Assembly (NCBI RefSeq): GCF_022201045.2
Contig: NC_068558.1
Location: forward strand, 15,033,501 to 15,097,500
DNA length: 64,000 nt
Source of the DNA: Citrus sinensis
Lineage: Eukaryota > Streptophyta > Magnoliopsida > Sapindales > Rutaceae
Direction: 5' to 3'
In this document: piece by piece, positions 46,329 through 58,598 of the stretch
Position numbering within the stretch: the stretch's first letter is position 1
Layout: the number at the start of each line of letters is the position of its first letter
Program-made: the position numbers and the translations under genes
Notes under the pieces: model-generated
Told to the model about the DNA's origin: nothing
What the model saw: the letters and a program-made list of their open reading frames with translations, nothing else
The model's database searches: none

Positions 46329-46857
46329 TGTTGTGCGCGGAATGCGGACTCAAACGCACCGAATAATCACATAAAAATAAAGGACACAAGAATTACGTGG
46401 TTCGGCAATATGCCTACATCCACGGGAGAAAGAGAAAAATAATTATAATTATTGAGTACAAATTTGAGTAAGAAATCTCACTTTCCCAGAACCTAAGTAC
46501 ACCCAGTACTCACACACACACTCTTCAATTGCTCACACTTTTAGAACTCTCAAAAGCTTAGAAACTTATAAGCTTAGCAAATTTAGGGATGCTTAACAAA
46601 TGAAAAACTCCCTCTATTCATAGGAAGTATTTTTCACTATTACAAATTCAGCGCTCACCAATAATTTGCCAATTTGTCAAAGTAGTTGTGAATTTGTCAA
46701 ACTGTCACATGCTTCACCAACTCCTTTGGCTTCAATTTCTAAGGGTCGGTGCCAACTTTTCAAGCTTTGCATGCTTAGCCACATGCATGTGTCAAATTTT
46801 CAAGGTTTGGTGCCAACTTTGGCCAATTTGTCATCATGTTTTGTCAACTTTTCAACA
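46329..46857 (-). repeat. 3' LTR of the copia element
   Basis: 529 bp bounded by TGTTG and CAACA; the left edge abuts RLP4 coding sequence. The right LTR matches its first 310 bp or so. Confidence 0.88.
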
Positions 46858-47354
46858 ATTCTCCATCCCGGCGAAGATTTGTCCAAATTTGAGCCGACTT
46901 ACCAGCGGATCATCATCCCCAAAATGGCTGCATCTCTGTGACTGCCTACATACCCAAAATTTAGGATCAAGCCAACTGTAGTTCAAAATTCTCGAAGGAC
47001 ATAACTTAACACAATCAAAGGATTTGAATCAGTTTCAAGCAATGTTGAAACTTAACTCCAAAAACTACATTCGTCAACATATCTGATGGATTATCTTTAG
47101 TATCGATCTTTGTCAACAACATAATGATATTTCACATCTATGTGCTTTGTCCGAGCGTGATATGTTTGATTCTTCTCAAGGAATATCGCACATTGATTAT
47201 CACAGAAGACTGTAATATTCTCCTGGATTACTCCCAAATTATCTAACAAGCCTTTCAATCAGATAACTTATTTTACAGATTCAGTTGCTGCCATATACTC
47301 TACTTCCGTAGTGGACAGAGCAATTGTCAATTGCAAAATCGACCTCTAACAAAC
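46858..47354 (-). pseudogene. Copia RNase H fragment
   Basis: Reverse-strand reading gives TALSTTEVEYMAATESVK, then VFCDNQCAIFLEKNQTYHAR and KHIDVKYHYV with scattered stops: the C-terminal copia RNase H. Its upstream part continues at 54276 on the other side of the solo LTR (FTLGGGLV joining CxRS). Confidence 0.85.
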
Positions 47355-47834
47355 TGTGTTAGCCTAAAGGGCTACACATAATGTAATTTTGATGATAACA
47401 AACATGTGTCTTAAGTAAAAATAATAAATATTGTATTTCACATTTTCACTAGTTTTGAAAGATAATATTTATGCAAGTGAATCAAGTGAAATCAAGATTG
47501 AACACACTCAACGGACAACGGCGAAATCAAGAATAAAGTTTAGAGCTCAATGGACAAATTAGTGCGATAAATTCTTGTAAAGCTGGTATGATTTAATTGA
47601 TGCATGATTTAGCATTTGAGAAACTCAAGAGATTAATTTAATTAAATACTTTTCATAAACTAAAAGGTTTTATATTTATAAGATAAGGTGTTTTGTGGAT
47701 TTGAGTAATTTGGATTAAAATGAAAAAGTTTTGTAATCTTTGAGTTTAATAAATATTATTTTGAAATTCAAAGTTGGACTTATTAGCAAAGGTTTGAAAC
47801 TTTTTGGGCCATACTATAATTTATGAAAGTTTGA

Positions 47835-48225
47835 TGATGCAGCGGAAGTTTAATGTTCAAAATATTCCGTTGATTTTTTGAGAATACCGGAACAAAAGAA
47901 CAACTAAATTCACGTTGATTCAAAAGAATACCGCGAATTTAGGGATTAAGACTCGTTGATTCCGCAGAATACCGAGAATTAACTGTTCAAATACTCACAA
48001 AGAGATTTGAAAATTGAAATATTATTAAACTCAAAAATCTCTCCTTCAAAGGTTACAAGAGGGAGCTATTTATAGTAGTAGTAATTATCCTAATTCATGA
48101 AGGAAAAACAAAATCCTAAATTGAAAGGGAAACAAAATTCTAAATTAGAAAGGAATTTAAAAGTCTTAAACTTTAGTTAATAAGGAAACTAATCCTAGTA
48201 TAATATGGATTCCTACTCTTCATCA
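47835..48225 (-). repeat. 3' LTR of the CRM-like element
   Basis: 391 bp, TGATGCAGCGG to CTTCATCA on the plus strand. It includes the last codons of pol. Confidence 0.95.
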
Positions 48226-50981
48226 TTCCCCCCAGGGTGGAGAGAATTCGCCCGCGAATTTGGATTGTCAGCAACATCTTCATCATGATCACCTCTGTAA
48301 GGAATAAGATGCTTAACATTAAATACATCTGCAGTGCGGATATGACTATGAAGCTTTAATCTGTAGGCATTAGGATTTATCTTCTCTATAATCTCCAAAG
48401 GGCCGATTTTCCTGGCAGAAAGTTTGTTGTACTCACCAACTGAGAATCTATCTTTAGTTAGGATAACCCAAACAAAATCTCCCACTTGAAATTCCAAAGC
48501 TCGACGGTTTTTGTCTGCCATAATTTTATAACCTTCGGTCGTCTGCTTCAAAGACTCTTGCGTAGTTTCATGAATCTTCTGAAGCTGCTCAATAAAGTCT
48601 TCTGCTTTACCGCTTTTGCGAACTAAATTTGGAACTGGAGCCAAGTCAATGGGAGCTCGTGGATTATATCCGTAATTTACCTGAAAAGGGCTTAAACCAG
48701 TACTACGCTTAACTGCACGGTTATAAGTAAACTCGACTTGATATAACTTTTGATCCCACATCTTCAAGTTATCGCCAACTAGACTACGTAGATGGTTTCC
48801 TAAAGAGCGGTTGACAACTTCAGTTTGACCATCTGTTTGTGGGTGGTAAGCACTACTAAAATTCAGGCGAGTGTTAGTCAATTTCCATAATGTCTTCCAA
48901 AAATGGCTAAGAAATCGTGTATCCCGGTCAGATACTATAGAACTTGGTAAACCATGCAATCTATAGACTTCCTTGAAGAATAGGCGAGCAACAGTCAAAG
49001 CGTCTGTAGTCTTCTTGCAAGCAATGAAGTGAGCCATTTTCGAGAATCGATCAACAACAACAAATATTGAATCCATACCCCTCTGAGTGCGGGGTAATCC
49101 TAAAACAAAATCCATGCTAATGTCAGCCCAAGGTTGTGTTGGAATCGGTAGCGGCATATATAACCCAGCATTAGTTGCTGCGCCCTTGGAAACTTGACAA
49201 ATGCGACAAGTCTCGACATAGTGATAGATTTCACGCCTCATAGTAGGCCAAAAATAAGTGTTGGCTATTAGAGCCAGAGTTTTGTCACGACCCATGTGCC
49301 CTTCATTATGTAACTCTGCAATGATTTTCAATCTCAAACTTGAGTCAGGAACACACAGCTGATTACTCTTGAAAAGGAATTTGTCATGTAAATGATAATC
49401 TGAGCGAAACCCTGCAACAACGTCTTCTAGTATAGGAGCAAAGTAAGGATCAGAAGCATATAACTCTCGAAATGTGTCAAATCCGAGAACTTGATTATGC
49501 ATCTGTGTCAATAAAGAAGTTCGTCGACTAAGTGCATCTGCTACCCGGTTGGATTCACCAGAGGTATGCTTCACCACAAAAGTAAATTGTTGAAGGAATG
49601 CTGTCCACGTGGCATGTCTGTGAGAGAGTTTGTCTTGACTATTGAGGTATTTTAACGCGGCATGGTCAGTGTATAAAACAAAGTCTTTATGAATTAGATA
49701 ATGTCGCCAATGTTTTAACGCTTGGACTACTGCGTAAAATTCCACGTCGTAAGTGCTATAGTGTGCCTTTGCTCCATTCAACTTCTCACTAAAATAAGCT
49801 ATAGGCTTACCTTGTTGGCTAAGAACAGCTCCAATGCTGACCTTAGAAGCATCACAATGTACCTCAAAAGTGAGCGAAAAATCTGGTAGAGCAAGTACTG
49901 GGGCAGTAATCAACTTTTCTTTGATAATCTCGAATGCCTTAGTAGCTGCCTTTGTCCAAGAGAATTTTCCTCCTTTCATGCAATCCGTGATTGGTGCCAT
50001 AATAGTACTGAAATGAGGAATGAATCGCCTGTAAAAAGAGGCCAATCCATGGAAACTTCTGGTGGCGGATAAAGTAGTTGGCGGAGGCCAATCTCGAATA
50101 GCATCCACTTTTGATTGGTCAACAGATATACCATCTTTCGACACCACATATCCCAAAAATAATACTTTTTCTGTTAAGAAAATACACTTGTTTACTGTTG
50201 TGTATAAACTTACTGCTCTTAAGGTTGAAAGCACTTCTCTCAAATGTTGTAGATGTAACTCGTGGCTGGTGCTATATATAAGTATATCATCGAAGTAAAC
50301 AACCACAAACTTTCCAATGAAAGGGCGAAGAACTTGATTCATGACTCGCATAAAAGTACTCGGAGCATTGGATAAGCCAAACGGCATTACCAACCACTCG
50401 TATAACCCTTCGCGAATTTTAAAAGCTGTTTTCCATTCATCTCCAGGTCGTATTCGAATTTGATGGTAGCCACTTTTCAAATCAAGTTTGGTAAAAATTG
50501 TTGCTCCACTGAGTTGATCTAACAAGTCATCTAATCGAGGGATTGAAAAACGATATCGAACTGTAATTTTATTGATAGCTCGACTGTCCACGCACATCCT
50601 CCAAGAACCATCTTTCTTTGGAGTCAATAAAGCAGGGACTGCACAGGGACTAAGACTTTCACGGATAAATCCCTTTTCTAGTAACTCTTATACTTGGCGC
50701 CTTAATTCCTCATGTTCTGTAGGACTCATACGATAATGAGGTCGATTTGGTAGTGTAGAACCTGGTACCAAATCAATTTGGTGTTGTATATCCCGAAGAG
50801 GTGGTAAAGCCTGTGGTAGCTACTTGGGGAACAAATCTTGAAATTCCGCCAGAATAGGTGTCACAGCTTCAGGAATCTTTGAATTACCGTTACTCTCTTT
50901 TCCCAATAAAATGTAGATTCTCTTTGTCTCTGCTACAACATCTATAAATTGCTTCTTGCTTAACAAATAATTACCCAAGTC
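48213..50981 (-). pseudogene. CRM-like pol: RT, RNase H, integrase
   Basis: The main open part (50627-48213, 804 codons) contains RT with [40 protein letters not shown] and catalytic YFDDILIYS; RNase H with [20 protein letters not shown] and [12 protein letters not shown]; integrase with the [20 protein letters not shown] zinc region, [26 protein letters not shown] and [16 protein letters not shown]; then a [20 protein letters not shown] tail. Upstream to 50981 the frame continues ([28 protein letters not shown]) but has stops near 50979, 50820 and 50690. The last replaces a Gln codon, and all three could come from C-to-T change. Confidence 0.93.
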
Positions 50982-51824
50982 TTACTGGAGAGTAAACTCG
51001 TTGTTAGGTAGGAGAACGATCTTAGTGTTGTTAAACATAAAGCTGTAGGTGTTTCTCTTCCCATCATGCACTACGTTTCGATCATATTGCCAAGGTCTAC
51101 CCAGTAATAGATGACAAGCATCCATAGCCACAACATCACACCAAATTTTGTCTTTATAAATTGAACCAATGGATAAGGAAACTAAACAACATTTCGATAC
51201 TGTCACTTGATTCCCCTTCTTCAGCCATGTGAGCTTGTATGGAGTTTGATGAGGTTCTGTCATTAAATTTAGCTTTGTTATGGCTTCTTCTGAAATGACA
51301 TTCTCGCAACTGCCGGAGTCTATGACCATACGACATACTTTACCCCCAATTGTGCAAGTAGTCTGAAAGATATTTTGTCGTAGCCACTTGTCTTTGTCTT
51401 GACCTTTAGGAGTGAAGAATGCACGGTTCACGATCAACATTGGTCCGCTATCACCATGTTCTTCAACAGATTGAGCGCTACCACTACTATCAAAAGTTGG
51501 TTCTACAGCAAACTCTTCAGTTTCTTCCTCTTGATAGTCTTCGCTTTCCTCTGTGCCTACGAATAAGTCTTTACCATATTTTCCTCCCTTTTTACATTCT
51601 GTGATTCGGTGCCCATTTTCTCCGCAATTAAAACAGCATAATCCCGAACCCGAGGATTGGGTTTTGCTGTTTTGACCGATTTCACTAGGCTTACTAGTTT
51701 TATTTGGAGGATTTGGAGGAGTGAAAGTACGAAATTGGGAAGTCGGGTTTGAATTATCACGAACAACACTTCGAGCACCCCGAAAGCTTGAGTCATTAGT
51801 ACGTCGACTAAATTGCTTCTCCAA
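50982..51824 (-). pseudogene. CRM-like gag C-terminus and protease
   Basis: 280 codons: a Ser/Pro/Asn-rich linker, zinc knuckle CCFNCGENGHRITECKKGGK, an acidic stretch (EESEDYQEEETEE), then the protease CRMVIDSGSCENVISEEAI with downstream LLLGRPWQYDRNVVHDGK. It is preceded by two stops (TAA and TAG, Gln expected) separating it from gag, and ends at a TAA where the polyprotein should continue. Confidence 0.93.
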
Positions 51825-51836
51825 CTACAAGGCTTG

Positions 51837-52565
51837 TTAGTGTGCCTCTGAAACAGAGTATGGGTCAAGTAAATTTAATTGGTCTTGAAATTGAGATCGT
51901 AGGCCTCCAATATAGCGGGAAACATGTTGCTCTTCTGTCTCTGTCAAGTCATTGTGTGCCACCAACCAATGGAATTCTGTAGTGTAATCATCCACTGATC
52001 GATTACCTTGCCTTAAATTCTGTAGCTGTTGGTATAACAGTTTGGCGTAATTATGAGGCAAGAATGCTCCACGCAAGTGCTTCTTGAACTTTTCCCAAGA
52101 ATCAATCTTCTTTTTGCCTTGCCTAATCCTTGTGAGCTTAGTTTGTTGCCACCAAGCTGCTACTCTTCCACGAAATCGAGTTGCAGCAAGCGAAACTAGT
52201 TTATTTTCAGGAACTTCTTTGTATTCGAAAACTTCCTCAATGGCGTTAATCCAATCCAATAATTCTTCAGGTCGACCACTTCCTTGAAATTCGGGAATGT
52301 CAATTCTCAACCCAGATTCCCATCTTCTGTCATCAGTAGACTCAGTTCTAGGGTGACGCCCAGAGAATGGGTTAGCAAAGCTTCCACTTGATTTGTCTTC
52401 ACGTTCTGGAGTACAATGGCGTTCGTCAAGTAACTCTGCCATTCGTGCCATTTGTGCAGCTAACATATCAATTCTGGCTGTCATACTAGCCAAGGATTCA
52501 TCTTTCGAAACATCTTCTTGATTGTAAGTTGTAGTATGAGCATCATGAGCTTTTCTTGGAGGCAT
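51837..52565 (-). pseudogene. CRM-like gag N-terminus
   Basis: 242 codons from MPPRKAHDAHTTTYNQEDVS: a helical segment (ARIDMLAAQMARMAELLDER), then the gag core IDIPEFQGSGRPEELLDWIN, RFRGRVAAWWQQTKLTR, SWEKFKKHLRGAFLPHNYAK and EFHWLVAHNDLTETEEQHVS. It is open up to a stop that replaces a Gln codon after SVSEAH. Confidence 0.93.
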
Positions 52566-52864
52566 TTTTTTTTTAAATTCGGGTTTAAAAAGGTAGTGGG
52601 GCTAAACTGAAAGTAAATAAAATTTTAGGCCGAAGCTGTAATTAAGCAAAAAGTTTTAGATTGCCGATGATGGTGGTCGGAAATCGAGTAAGGGTGGGTG
52701 GATCTGAAAGATTTTGGGTTGGTAAGATGATGGTGGTGGTTTGTCTGAAAAAGTGGGTTTTTTTTTTTTAAGCTAAATGGAAAAAATCAAAAAGGGAAAA
52801 AGGAAAGGTTTGGTGGTAGATGGAGTTAGATTGGTGATACCAGGTTTTGGCTCTGATACCAAGC

Positions 52865-53255
52865 TGATGCAGCGGAAGTTTAATGTTCAAAATATTCCGT
52901 TGATTTTTTGAGAATACCGGAACAAAAGAACAACTAAATTCACGTTGATTCAAAAGAATACCGCGAATTTAGGGATTAAGATTCGTTGATTCCGCAGAAT
53001 ACCGAGAATTAACTATTCAAATACTTACAAAGAGATTTGAAAATTGAAATATTATTAAACTCAAAAATCTCTCCTTCAAAGGTTACAAGAGGGAGCTATT
53101 TATAGTAGTAGTAATTATCCTAATTCATGAAGGAAAAACAAAATCCTAAATTGAAAGGGAAACAAAATTCTAAATTAGAAAGGAATTTAAAAGTCTTAAA
53201 CTTTAGTTAATAAGGAAACTAATCCTAGTATAATATGGATTCCTACTCTTCATCA
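52865..53255 (-). repeat. 5' LTR of the CRM-like element
   Basis: 391 bp. The PBS lies directly to its left (52850-52863) as GGCTCTGATACCAA on the plus strand. Confidence 0.95.
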
Positions 53256-54275
53256 TTTGAGGACCCGAATTTAATCTAAACACTTGAAATCCAAAATTGG
53301 ACAGAGAGGAAGCGGCTAACCACCTGAGGCTAGCGGCTAGCCACCTGAGGAAAATCTCATATTTTCAATTTTTGGACTAAATTGAAAGGTTTTGAGAACT
53401 TTGAAAAATATGGGTATTATGCTAAATTTAAAAAGGACCTCTTTAAAAAATACTATTATATTTGGGGCCATATCATAATTTCAAAAAGTTTGGGAAAGAC
53501 AATTATTTTTAGGAAATTCTGAAATTGGATATATTTGCAAAGTTTTATGACGTTTTGGGCCATAGTATAAGTACAGAAAGTTTAGGGCCAAAAGTGTAAT
53601 TTTAGTGAACAGTGTTACTATAGCAAATTCAAAAATAATGGTAATATCACTGTTCCTGAGCGGCTAGCCCGATAAATTAAGCGGCTAACCGCTTGGGCGC
53701 GAGAATTTGACTATAATGGCTAGTTTTCGGGCTTTTACTATAAAAACTCAACTCAAACTTCATTCTAAGAATAAATACAAGGAAAAACAAGATCATATAA
53801 CATATATTGAGCTTTCATTTCGCAAATCATCATTTATTGAATCATCATTGAGCTATAATTTGTTATTCACTCTTAAAGAGAGTTTCATTGTTGTAATTTT
53901 CATTTCTCATCAAATTGTGAGTGTACAAGTGTGAGAAACACTTGAGGTGAAGAGATTGAGGATATAATCTCTTGTTGTAAAGGTCCATTGACACCTTGGA
54001 AGTCAATTGTAAACATTTGAAGCCTTGGGAGGCTTGGATAGTGAAATCCTCAAGCCGAAAGAGCTTGGAGGCGTGAACGTAGGCAGGGATAGCTAAACCA
54101 CGTAAAAATCCTTGTATTTGTTTTCTATTCCCTTACTCTTTTAATATTGTGCTTGATTGAATTTATTGTTTTTGATTTGATTAAGGCAATAGATTAAATT
54201 GTTGTGCGAATTGTATTGCATAAATTTTAAAATCCCTACTCACCCCCCTTCTTAGATTGCATAACTTGCATTTCA

Positions 54276-57190
54276 AACCAGACCTCCACCTAATGTGAAT
54301 GCATAGCATGTTGTTGATCTTCGCTTATCTAGGTCTCCGGCGAAATCAGAATCACAATACCCAACAGATTGTTGACCACAATCCTTCTTGAACAATAACC
54401 CAACATCAACTGTCTCATACAGATATCGGAGAATCCATTTCACAGCAAGCTAGTGATTTTTACCCGGATTGTGCATGTATCTACTAACCATGCTCACTGC
54501 TTGAGATGTACCGGGCCTTGTGCATACCATAACATACATAAGACTACCCACAACACTAGCATATGGAACACGAGCCATATAATTACGCTCTTCTTGAGAT
54601 ATAGGACATTAAGAAGAGCTTAATTTGAAATGAGGAGCTAGAGGTGTACATACTGGTTTAGTTTTGTCATCCTTACCGAATCTTTCTAGCACTTTCTTCA
54701 AATAAGACTTTTGAGTCAACTATACGCTCCTCATCCTTCTTGTCTCTACGAATCTCCATCCTAAGTATTCTCTGTGCATCACCTAAGTCTTTCATCTCGA
54801 ACTCAGAAGTCAGCTGCTTCTTTAATCTTTCAATCTCATCTCTATTCTTCGAAGTTATAAGCATATCGTCGACATATAATAACAAATAGATGAAAGCTCC
54901 ATCTAGTAGTCTTCTAAAGTAAACACAATGATCTTGTTCACTTCTGGTGAATTTTTACCCTTGTATAAATTGATCAAATCTTTTGTACCACTGTCTTGGT
55001 GATTGCTTCAGTCCGTATAAAGATTTAATCAACCTACACACATGATTATCTTTTCCAACAACTTTGAAACCACAAGGCTGAGTCATATAGATTTCCTCCT
55101 CCAAATCTCCATGTAAGAATGCCGTCTTAACATACAATTGAGCCAACTCTAACTCATATTTTGTAACTAAGGCAAGTAGAATACAAATAGAAGTATGTTT
55201 TACAACTGGAGAGAAAATTTCATTATAGTCAATACCTTCCATTTGAGCAAAACCTTTCGCAACGAGTCTTGTCTTGTATCGAGGAGTTGATTGATTCGGA
55301 GATCCTTGGTTCTTGGTGTAGACCCATTTATTGCCAATAGGCCTTTTCCCCTTTGGTAACTCCACAAGTTCCCAAGTCTGATTTTGATGGAAAGATGTCA
55401 TCTTTTCTTCCATGGCTAACTTCCATTGATCACTTTTACTGCTGCGTAATGCTTCACCGAAAGTGTTGGGGATGTCATCATCAATAACTGGAAGTGCATA
55501 GGCTACCACCATATCTTTAGTAAGTCATTCGGGTTTCTTTATCTCTCCTATTGGCTTCCTTGTTGCTATAAAATCATCATTATCTACATCATCAATTGTT
55601 TCTTCATTTTGTGGGACATTAGAAGAAACAACCTCTTCTTCAAATCTAGGTGTCACCTCCATTGTTGAACCATTCTCTGATATAGAACTAATTGCTATAT
55701 ATGGAGTTTCATCAAACTCCACCCGCTGTAATACCTCCGTGGTTTTATTTTTCACCTACTGAGAACTTGAAACTTTCATCATTAAAGTTTCATCAAACGT
55801 GACATCTCTGCTTCACACAAACTTTTTATCTTCGAGATCCCAAAACTTGAAGCCTTTTACTCCACCTTTGAATCCCACAAAGATAATTTTTCTAGCACGA
55901 GGATCCAGTTTACCATCTTTGACATGATAATAAGTTGGACACCCGAATATACGAAGGGAATCATAGTCTTGTGCATACTTTTCAGACCACATTTCCATAT
56001 GAGTATTACCTCCAATTGCAGCAGAAGGTAACCAGTTTATTAAGTGACTTGCGTAGTTCACAGCTTCAGCCCAAAACTTTTTATTTGAACCAGCATTAGA
56101 TAACATACACCGTACTTTCTCCAGCAAAGTACTATTCATACGCTTAGCCACATTGTTTTATTGCGAAATATGTCTCACCGTGAAATGTCTTTTAATACCA
56201 TCATTCTGGCATACTTGCAAGAATGGATTAGAAGTATATTCACCCCCATTATCATATCGTAATATATATACTTTGATCTTTCTGCCAGTTTGAGTCTCCA
56301 CCAATTTCTTTCATTTCACGAAAATCTCTAAAACCTCATCATTTGCTCGCATGGTGTACACCTACACACGTCTAGAGAAATCATCAACAAATGTAACAAA
56401 ATAATGGCTTCCACCAATTGATGCATTCTTGGTTGGTCCCAATACATCACTGTGAATATATTCAAGGATCTCACGAGTATCGTGATTAGCTGTACCAAAT
56501 TTGACCCTTGTTTTTTCGCCTACTACACAATGCTCACAGAAATTTAATTTACAGGTTTTAGTACCTTTTAAGAGTCTGTACTTCATCAAAGTTTGCAAAG
56601 ACTTCTCTCCAGCATGTCCCAACCGTACGTGCCATAGGTTGGTGGTGTTATTGTGCGCTACAGCAACATTTGCTTCATTAGTTGTACCTCCCTTCAAATA
56701 GTATAAATTGTGACGCCGAATCCCTTGCAGAATTACCATAGCCCCATGTGTAAACTTCATTGTGCTATCTTCAATGGTAACCTTGTATCCTATAGCTTCC
56801 AAAGCACCCATAGAAATTAGATTTTTCTTTAAAACTGGAACAAATCTAACCTCTTTGAGTTCTCTGATCATTCCATTAAACATTTTGAGCCAAATTATTC
56901 CTATCCCCATTGTGCGACAAGGTTGATCATTCCCCATCACAACTGCATTGGATTCTATATTACGAAAATCCATAAACCATTCCTTAATAGGACACAAATG
57001 GTAGGTTGCTCTAGTATCAAGTATCCACTCGCTCGAACTAGCCACGTATGATGTAGGAGTAATACTTAGTGAATAATCAAAGTCCTCATCTTTTCGTGCC
57101 ATGTTTGCTACTGCTGGTTTCTTCCCATCTCTCTTTTGAGCCTTTGGACAATCCTTTTTTCCAATGGCCCTTTTCATGACAAAAAGCACA
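54276..57190 (-). pseudogene. Copia pol remnants: protease, integrase, RT
   Basis: From right to left: zinc knuckle CAFCHEKGHW with a frameshift before the last Cys; protease SEWILDTRATYHLCP (DTG has become DTR); GAG-pre-integrase LWHVRLGHAGEKSLQTLMKY; integrase start IHSDVLGPTKNASIGGSHYF; integrase end NSTLLEKVRCMLSNAGSNKK; a linker; RT (55512-54955) with WVYTKNQGSPNQSTPRYKTR, KGFAQMEGIDYNEIFSPVVK, then QLYVKTAFLHGDLEEEIYM, where the first catalytic Asp is Tyr; and LLYVDDMLITS (intact). Numerous stops and frameshifts; it cannot be active. Confidence 0.93.
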
Positions 57191-57226
57191 CTCGTCTCGA
57201 GCTATATTTCTGCTTCTCGATTTGGA

Positions 57227-57973
57227 TCAAGAATTCTTTCCACCGCGCTTCTTTTTTTTCTCCATCGCCCAATCTCTGCTCATTAAAGCTTCAAACGATG
57301 CTCGTTCAGAACTTTTATCATTATTTCGAATCTCCAACCTAGTCAATGTTGTGCAAACATCTTTGAAGACGATCACACTCTTCCCATATATCAAAGTAGT
57401 CACAAAATGACTATATTCCTCTGGTAGTGAGTGTAACAGAATCATAGCCTTGACTTCATCCTTAATATCTTCATCAAGATTCTTTAAATCAGCAAGTAAG
57501 TTTTCAAATCTTGAGACATGATCGTGCATTGGCACCCCAGGGTTCATTTGAAAGCCATATACTTGGCTCATTGCATGAAGATAATTTTCAGGACTTTTCA
57601 GCAAGTATTTCTCCTCCAATGTACGCCACAAAGTCATCGCACACTCTTCATCTTTCGCCAAGTATTTCACCTCCTTGGTAAAAAAAGATATACCATAGGC
57701 TTTTTCATTCATACGATCCCAAATTTCTTCATTATACAAGTGTCTTTTATTTTTCAGAACAACATGGAGATCAATTTGAATAAAGGCATCCATAACTTCG
57801 CGCCTCCACATGCCGAAGTTGATTTTCCCATCAAATTTTTCAACATTGATCTTTTGGCCTCCTATAATAGGTGTTGAATAGCGATTTGACAAATCTCGCC
57901 TCCCACCTGAAGTGTCTCCTGAAATAGTCTCGGTAGATCTCTCCCTAATTCTAGAAGTTTCACCTTCTACCAT
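57227..57973 (-). pseudogene. Copia gag
   Basis: 248 codons from MVEGETSRIRERSTETISGD. The UBN2-type gag core is INVEKFDGKINFGMWRREVM, ECAMTLWRTLEEKYLLKSPE, MSQVYGFQMNPGVPMHDHVS and MILLHSLPEEYSHFVTTLIY. It ends in a basic KKKKRGGKN stretch before the zinc knuckle at 57190. This is the best preserved part of the element. Confidence 0.9.
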
Positions 57974-58274
57974 TTTCTCAACGAACTATTTCCACTTGAA
58001 AAACAGTCTCTATGATATTAATTTCGTGTGAATAAATGCACCAGAAAAGTTTCCAAGAGACTGGATGGGAATTCGGTCCTAATTAAAAACCAAAATCCTT
58101 AAACTCTTATCGCCTTATTGACAGAACTTTCTTAAACATGTAAAAATACACACTACTTATAATAGATTGTCTCCCAAGTATAAACGGCCATCTCCACCGT
58201 ATTCGTGAATAGTACCGTACGTGAACAGTACCGTATATGTTAATAGTGTCATATCCCCTAAGTACGAACCGTCG

Positions 58275-58598
58275 GCTCTAATACCACTTGTTGTGCGCGG
58301 AATGCGGAATCAAGCGCACCGAATAATCACAGAAAAATAAAGAATACAAGAATTACGTGGTTCGACAATATGCCTACGTCCACGGGAGGAAGAGAAAAAT
58401 AATTGTATTATTAACAATTATTTGAGTACAAATTTGAGTAAAATATCTCACTTTCCCATAATCCAAATACACCCGGTACTCTCACACACACTCTCCAATT
58501 GCTCACACTCTCAGAACTCTCAAAAGCTTAGAAACTTATAAGCTTAACAAATGAAAAACTCCCTCTATTTATAGGAAGTATTTTGCACTATTACAACG
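58275..58598 (-). repeat. Copia PBS and truncated 5' LTR
   Basis: 58275-58286 reads TGGTATTAGAGC on the minus strand, one base from the initiator-Met tRNA primer site. The LTR from 58289 (TGTTGTGCGCGG on the plus strand) matches the left LTR for about 310 bp and then breaks at CTATTACAA | CGGACAATGG. Confidence 0.85.

Larger units (their letters stand above)
47835..53255 (-). mobile_element. CRM-like Ty3/gypsy chromovirus, nearly complete
   Basis: LTRs 47835-48225 and 52865-53255 (391 bp each, 3 differences, all transitions). Perfect TTTGA target duplication (47830-47834 and 53256-53260). PBS TTGGTATCAGAGCC next to the 5' (right) LTR; PPT-like CCTGGGGGGAA next to the 3' LTR. Gag, protease, RT, RNase H and integrase are all present with only about five stop codons. 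The pol stop lies inside the 3' LTR, and the C-terminus (FNVKHLIPY, then [13 protein letters not shown]) fits CRM-type elements. At assumed plant rates near 1e-8 per site per year this is under 0.5 My old. Confidence 0.93.
47357..54275 (+). mobile_element. Solo LTR (about 1.5 kb without insert) interrupted by CRM-like element
   Basis: Starts TGTTAGCCTAAAGGGCTA and ends AACTTGCATTTCA; the two parts are 47357-47834 and 53261-54275. A second, 5'-truncated copy lies at 58599-59812. The tract contains CACCCCCCTTCTTAGATTGC near its end and AGCGGCTAACC/GCGGCTAGCC repeats. It sits inside copia RNase H with no internal region, hence a solo LTR. Flanking bases (AAAC / AAACC) give a plausible but ambiguous target duplication. 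The family is possibly SIRE-like copia. Confidence 0.7.
46329..58598 (-). mobile_element. Ty1/copia element, broken, hosting a nested solo LTR and gypsy element
   Basis: Minus-strand element: partial 5' LTR 58289-58598, PBS 58275-58286, gag, protease-integrase and RT remnants (57973-54276), interruption by a solo LTR (about 47357-54275), RNase H remnant (47354-46870), PPT-like GGGATGGAGAA, and 3' LTR 46329-46857. Gag style and PBS suggest a TNT1/Tork-like lineage, not certain. The outer end of the 5' LTR is lost, so the target duplication cannot be tested. Confidence 0.9.

Noticed and set aside
46666-46981. Plus-strand frames of 91-97 codons
   Set aside because: Lie across the copia 3' LTR and its edge; Cys/Phe-rich chance translations.
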